A stretch of 64,000 bases of DNA, taken from Alitta virens. Taxonomy: Eukaryota > Annelida > Polychaeta > Phyllodocida > Nereididae. This document shows positions 58,500 through 64,000 of this stretch, piece after piece. The notes under the pieces were generated by a model. It was not told the origin of the DNA. It saw only the letters and a program-made list of their open reading frames with translations, and did no database searches. Position numbers and translations under genes: made by a program. Position 1 is the first letter of the stretch. Every line of letters starts with the position of its first letter. The stretch is from assembly GCA_932294295.1 (NCBI GenBank), contig OW028577.1, positions 5,492,001-5,556,000 of the forward strand, given 5' to 3'.

Positions 58500-59045
58500 A
58501 ATAATGATTTCATAATAATAATAATTTATTTTATAAAGCGTTCATACATAAAATACAGCTCTGAATTGCTTTACAGATTGTGAAGTTTTTAAAAATTATA
58601 AAGTTATAAATAACAATAAAATCTATAAAATATCAATATCAAAAATTTAGGTTAAATGTTTAGGAAATTAAAAACAGTCAATTAAAATATTGTGTGAATA
58701 AAAGAGTCCTCAGCTTGGATTTAAAAGCGTCAAGTGAGGGATTTGCTCGGAGATCAGGTGGTAGGTCATTCCACATGCATGGCCCAACAGTACCAAACGC
58801 TCTGTCCTTGACAGCACTGTGGCGTGCAAAAGAGACCTCGAGCAGATGTTGTGAAGAAGATCTAAGTAATCTGGTGACCTGGTAGGGTTTAATAAGTTCC
58901 ATGAGGTACATAGGAGCCATGTTATTTTTACACTTGAAAACAAGCAGCAAGATCTTGAATTTTATTTGCTGCTGCAAAGGTAGCCAATGGAGGTCACGTA
59001 GAACTGGGGTGATATGACATGTTGATCTGCTCCGAGTCACAATCC
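58500..59045 (-). pseudogene. CR1-like LINE 3' end
   Basis: Minus-strand frame 59040-58678 carries the well-known C-terminus of CR1/L2-type reverse transcriptases: HITPVLRDLHWLPLQQQIKF, then KCKNNMAPMYLMELI, DRAFGTVGPCMWNDLPPDLR and FKSKLRTLLF. It is 5'-truncated at about 59045 and ends in an (AATTATT)-type tail near 58505-58535. No intact element. Confidence 0.88.
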
Positions 59046-60089
59046 TTCCTGCACAGAAGTCAGATTTCTGTCTGCTTGAATGGTGTCTCTAGTTATCTAT
59101 AAATACAGAACATTTCTGAAAGTACCAATGCCTTGATATATATGATGTGCAGGAGATCTCGAAACTGCCACTCGCACTGTAAATAGTTTACCTTAATTTT
59201 AGGTATGGATGGGTCACGGTTCACACTATTTCCGAATTTGTCTTTTTTTTTTTTTTTAACTCACTTTACACTAGAATGATCGTCGACTATCATTGCCAAT
59301 AAAATAATTATCAATTTTACGGCCTCTCAGCCAATTAGACGTCCAGAATCTTCGTAATAAGGACACGCAAAGCAGTGGAAAAGAGTTGCAACGCCAGAAA
59401 AGGAACCAACCACGAGTCATATTTCTTGAAATCTAAAAGCACCCAAACACTCATTTCAGCTCCAACTGTGACATTTAGCTGAGTGGAATTGTGTCGTTTT
59501 TGTGATGTCATCAGTCACGTCATACGCTTGCTTAAAGTTGTAAGGGGTTTTGCTATACACAGGACCCGATGATGGGAGAAATATACTCCCTCCCCCCCAA
59601 TTTTTGAAAGGGGGGGGTATGATCAACCCCTCCCCTCCTGAAAATTACCCTTTTTCCCACACTTTGGTTTTTGGAACATCTGTGCTTTGTTGAACGGTTT
59701 TACACTTGATTTCACATATCAGTACAAGTTAATGGTTTAGCACAAAGATCCGGCCAGCATTAATTTACCTCTTGGCCAGTGTCCACGCATTAACTACGCC
59801 CCTGGCCTCTTGTCATGTGATAACCAAAAATCTCTACAATTTCCTCACTTGGATTTTGAAAGCACCTTGCAATACATGTTTGACAATGTAAAATTTAAAC
59901 TTCGTCCTAATGCACCTGAAATAAATCAGTGAAGCTACAATAACATTAAGCTGTTGTCATAGAAACCAATTTATATGAAATTAAAACATTACAATTGCTA
60001 ATGCTGCTGTGTCTGTTTTGATGTTCAACCGTTCCTCAAATTTGCCATGTCTGTTCTATCAATAGCTGTTTCCCAGTGCAAGATCTCTC

Positions 60090-60790
60090 AGACCAACAAA
60101 AACTAGAGAAGGATTGGACACCTCAATACTTAAAAGGCGCTTCACTGCCTTCCAAATGACCAATTAATGATGCTGTAATATGAGCCATGTTTCGCAACTC
60201 CCCCTCACTGATTCCACACAGTATAAACTTGACATTTTTTTCCCTTCATTGTTTTTCAGACTTAAATTTTATGTCTGTAGGCATCTAAACTTTGGGAAAT
60301 ATATAAATAGGCAAGTTTTCATCAAAATGTTTTGACACATGTGTGCACATCTGCTGAAAATTAGGCATCTTTGAAGGTCTGTATCTCCGTTCGACAACTT
60401 ACAACGATTAAACATGTTAAAGCATGAAGTCAAGGTTTTCAGCTTTTCAATGGATATGGTCTGATCTATGGCTCTTTACAGCTTCTTGAGTTATCACATG
60501 ATTAAGATAACATGTTTCACAAATATTAGTTCCAATCTGGCTAATTTTAGTCCATAACTTTCTTAATATTAGGGCTGGAAATTTGGTGAAAACACTTTTA
60601 GAATCCTTGGATCATGTGGCATTTAATGGCAGTAATGTCAAGGATATAAAATAAGAAATAAAGAACTACGATTTTTAGGGAGTTAATTACTGCGGCATCT
60701 CTGATGAGGGATGTGCTCACTGAATGGGGTAAAAAAGACAAAATCGACAGTGTGACATTGTGACACTTAAGCTCTTAAATAATGAAGGAC
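60090..60790 (-). mobile_element. Nonautonomous DNA transposon, copy 2
   Basis: Reverse-oriented relative of 9283-10178. It carries one terminal-type sequence, AACTAGAGAAGGATTGGACA, at 60102. The other end is not clear. Interior conserved blocks include CATCTCTGATGAGGGATGTG and AGAATCCTTGGATCATGTGG. Confidence 0.65.
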
Positions 60791-61003
60791 GTTTAAGTGG
60801 AATATCCCTTTAAAAAGTGACAGACGACAGTTGGGATATTCGTAGTTATTGTTTATTTAGTTAAAAGACATTAGATTTTTACTTAAATGGCGATATGGGA
60901 CACTGCTTCCTATTGGCTACATGGGTATATATTATTGCATGGTTTGTTTTGTATTGACCCGAGTATTCACTCTGCCAGGCTATATTTTCCCGAGGACCAT
61001 CAT

Positions 61004-61120
61004 TAAGCTAAACTCCAGATGATGTCATGTGAACCCAGGACTCCCATTGGCTAAGGCAGTCCCTCAACCAATGAGAGTCCTGGATTCACGTGACGTCATT
61101 TGGAGTTTAGCTTCCAAGTC
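61004..61120. mobile_element. Palindromic MITE-like element, copy 2
   Basis: AAGCTAAACTCCAGATGATG pairs with CATTTGGAGTTTAGCTTCC. It carries CCCATTGGCT, CCAATGAGAG, CACGTG and TGACGTCA. Related to 371-492. Confidence 0.75.
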
Positions 61121-61129
61121 TCTGAGTCA

Positions 61130-62754
61130 ACAAATTTGGCTGTAAGATTTGAATTGCAATAAATACATAAATAAAAAAGTAAAATGCTAGATTTTACTTG
61201 AAATGTTATATATATCTTTTAGTTATAGGAGAGAAAACGAGAAGTTCATCAGCATTTGCATTTGCAGTGAGTAGGCCTATTATTTTCCTTCAATTTCGAC
61301 AGCTGTTTGCCAATGATGCTTTTGTTCACCTACTTTTATCCCTCAATACTTGCAGTTTTTAATAATTGATTTTATTACATTATATGTGCAGCAAAACCCA
61401 AAAATTATCGACCGACACTTTCAGAATTTCATGCAAATTTGAACTGTAATAAAAGTGACTTATCTTAAAGTGTCCCTGGAATAGTCAAATTCTAATTTAT
61501 ATATCATTAGCTGTCTGTGGCTGAGACGTCAATTTATCGCTACTGTAGTTTCAATGTTGAGGTGGCGTCGATTTCTTTTGACCGGTTGGAAGGTGCAGTT
61601 CTACTTTGTCTTTTGCACTGTCACTTTCCCTTGCGCGTACAAGTGGCGACAGTTAGCGCGTGGACAGTTGTCAAATAGGTAAAGTCAATGTGGATCATTG
61701 ATGCCAAACTATTTTTACAGATAAACTTACTGATATGTGATATGAAGTGTTAAACTGTTCAGATGTTCCAAAACAAAAGTGTGGTAAAAAGGTAATTTAT
61801 ATTTGTGAATTCAGGGCGGAGGGTGATTGCATTGATCATCCCCCCTTCCCAAAATGTGGGGAGAACATATTCTCCCCACCCCCCTGAATTGACGCCCTTG
61901 TCCATGTTATGGAAGGTTATATATTTGTAAGAAGTCAAAAGTGTCTGACTAATTTTTGGGGTGGTTTTACCTGGCATTTCTTTTAAACGTAATTTAATTT
62001 CAGTTGTCCGCTTGTCTGGACACTATGACATCTGTGGTCGTGATATGGCGGTATTGCGGCAATACCAAAACTTTATATTCCAATCACAGAGAGCGCTTGT
62101 GAGTATTCTGCGAAATAAAAGATATATTTGGTGGGTTTCTTTATTGTAAGTTTTTCAAATAAAGGATTTTCAGAGTTCAGATATTTTAATTTCCTTTAGA
62201 ATTTGGCCAAAAAAATGTTTATATCCATGAACAAAATACAATTTATTTATATTTCCACAATTATTTTTTTTGAAGCAACCTCTTGTCACTTGGTTGATTG
62301 ATTCACAATTTTATTTACGATATCTTGCTCAAATATGTGTAAACGTTTTGGCCTTTCTGTATAATTTCATTATTTACATTAAATTTTGAGAAATGTTCAG
62401 TTTGCAATATCATTACCATGTATTGAATAAAACCATTTGTACCACACACCAGTGCAATTTAGCATTAGGTACGCTGTTGTACAAATCCTCATGTACAACA
62501 GTTAGCCAGCCACGCTGTGCTTGGATTGGTCGGCAGCCAAAAGTGGGTGGGACCTGCAGCAGAGTCTCCAGCATCACGCTAGAAATAATGTATTCAGCGA
62601 TATGACATGCTTGTATGTTTTATTTAATAACTTCCGTCAGTTTTTGCCTATTTTTACAAATCTAACATTTTCTGAAAGCTACGGTCATCATCTATCTTGA
62701 TATTTGATGTCAATCAATTAGAATAATTGTAGATGGTGCGCTATTTTTCCTGTG
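61130..62754. other. Host intergenic DNA
   Basis: No supported gene. It contains a short palindrome at about 61844-61888 (GGTGGGGAGAATATGTTCTC-type, read from the minus strand) with C-rich ends. Confidence 0.5.
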
Positions 62755-62845
62755 AAATAGATAGGTAGATAGATAGGTAGATAGGTAGATAGATAGATAG
62801 GTGGGTAGATAGATAGATGGGTAGATAGGTAGATAAATAGATAGC

Positions 62846-62876
<31 letters not shown>

Positions 62877-62902
62877 ATAGATAAATGGATAGGTAGATAG
62901 AA
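62755..62902. repeat. (GATA/GGTA)n microsatellite
   Basis: About 150 bp of TAGATAGATAGG-type tetramers. Confidence 0.96.
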
Positions 62903-64000
62903 TAACTGGAATTTTTATTGACACTTGGATGGGGTTCAGTGGTACAAAACAATTACACAATGGTTACTCTGTGAGACATGAGATACAAAATGAATATGTA
63001 CACCCTCAAATGTTCTGTACAACTCGGCCTATCGGCCTCTGAAGTGGGGAAGTGGTCAGTTCTCGTGTGTATTATAGTATTACTTCCGGGTACAAGATCA
63101 CACGAGAACTCACCAGTCCTATTGTTGATGACATCTTCTAATATGAGCGAAGCTCGTCAAGGCCAAAGGCCGTCAGCGAAGCTTCCCGTAGAGAGATGTC
63201 CCAAAAAGAGGCTACACAGTGGTCATGCCGAAACAGATTGGTAATAATTATAATAAAATGTTTTATTTCGGGCCAAATGGTTTATAATAACGAGTACACA
63301 TCCAGCTTCAAACTTAGCAAAAACGTGCATCACATTTAGGAAGTAAAACTAGCAATTCTATCGGTACATAGAAAGGATATCTTTGGTAAGGGGGAGCCCA
63401 GAATATTTGACAAATAATCCACAGCCCTCGAGCCTGGATGTCAGTCCTCCAGAATCATTGTCATCCCCCGCTCCACTCAGGCTGACAATCTCTCGGGCTG
63501 TCAAAAAGCCATGTTGCCCTCATAAAACACGTTATTGTTATATTGTTGCGTCAGGCATGGTGCTATTACTTTCTGGTCATAGGTCATACGTGAACTGACC
63601 AGCCCTATGCCAGTTGGGCAGCACTGGAGCACACTTAGTCACATCAGACAATGCTGTATGTTTGAATTTGACTTAGTCGTACTAAGGTATCGTTAATCCA
63701 GTTATCACTAATTGCATTTCAGGGCATGCTTTACACTAGGGATTCTCATCATTATATCATCTGCCTCCATAACGGTCAAGTCTGTTGTGTCAATGGTCAA
63801 CCATGACATGTCTGTGCATGTAGGTTAAAAGCAATATATTTTGTGTGTTTTTTTTTAATTACTGTTTTCTGCTTAAGTTGTCCATCTTAAGATTTGCATA
63901 ATATAATTAAGCTGCTACATCTGTAATGTGTTTGTCAATGAGAGGAGAGGGCCCCAACCGGAAATTTAAATCTGGCACCACACGCACGAAAAGCGAGATT
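62903..64000. other. Host intergenic DNA at the right edge
   Basis: Contains AAGCTTCCCGTAGAGAGATG-type and GGTCAGTTCTCGTG...CACGAGAACTCACCAG partly palindromic sequence (63055-63120). A frame at 62978-63244 shows no domain, so nothing firmer is called. Confidence 0.45.

Overview
This is eukaryotic DNA, most likely from a marine or other aquatic invertebrate animal. The flanks are AT-rich and full of microsatellites, MITEs and decayed LINE fragments. There is no host protein-coding gene I can support, and the window alone does not name the species.

The centre is a near-complete Polinton/Maverick (adintovirus-like) element at 34371-54732 (20,362 bp). It has perfect 73-bp terminal inverted repeats and flanking 6-bp TTTGCT direct repeats at 34365-34370 and 54733-54738. 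Its reading frames are largely intact, which suggests a fairly recent insertion. Left to right on the + strand it carries: an unknown acidic protein; a spliced protein that looks like a CARD-like death-fold domain followed by two PC4-like nucleic-acid-binding domains; a small two-helix membrane protein; a DDE integrase with a chromodomain; a minor (penton-like) capsid protein; a basic protein; the double jelly-roll major capsid protein; the packaging ATPase; two small virion-type proteins; and a second, spliced protein with tandem PC4-like domains. A 103-bp satellite of 20 units (44328-46420) follows. Beyond it are two related secreted/transmembrane proteins that converge on each other (one +, one spliced -), and then a spliced protein-primed DNA polymerase B on the - strand. 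I found no adenovirus-type protease.

The parts make a coherent virus-like unit. Integrase inserts the element, protein-primed PolB copies it from the TIR ends, PC4-like proteins are candidate single-strand binding factors, and the two capsid proteins plus ATPase build and fill a particle. The transmembrane pair and the CARD-PC4 protein are accessory genes that may act at the host interface.

Left flank (1-34364): (TTGTA)n, (ACACT)n, a 22-bp satellite, about 2.9 kb of GATA/GATT repeat, GAAA/GACA and AGAAG tracts, a 1.3-kb TA-flanked nonautonomous transposon, hAT-like MITEs with 8-bp target duplications (two of them inside GATA satellite), several palindromic MITE families, two non-LTR retrotransposon remnants and a possible LTR. 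Right flank (54739-64000): more MITEs, a tRNA-derived SINE, a CR1-like LINE 3' end, and reverse-oriented relatives of left-flank repeats.
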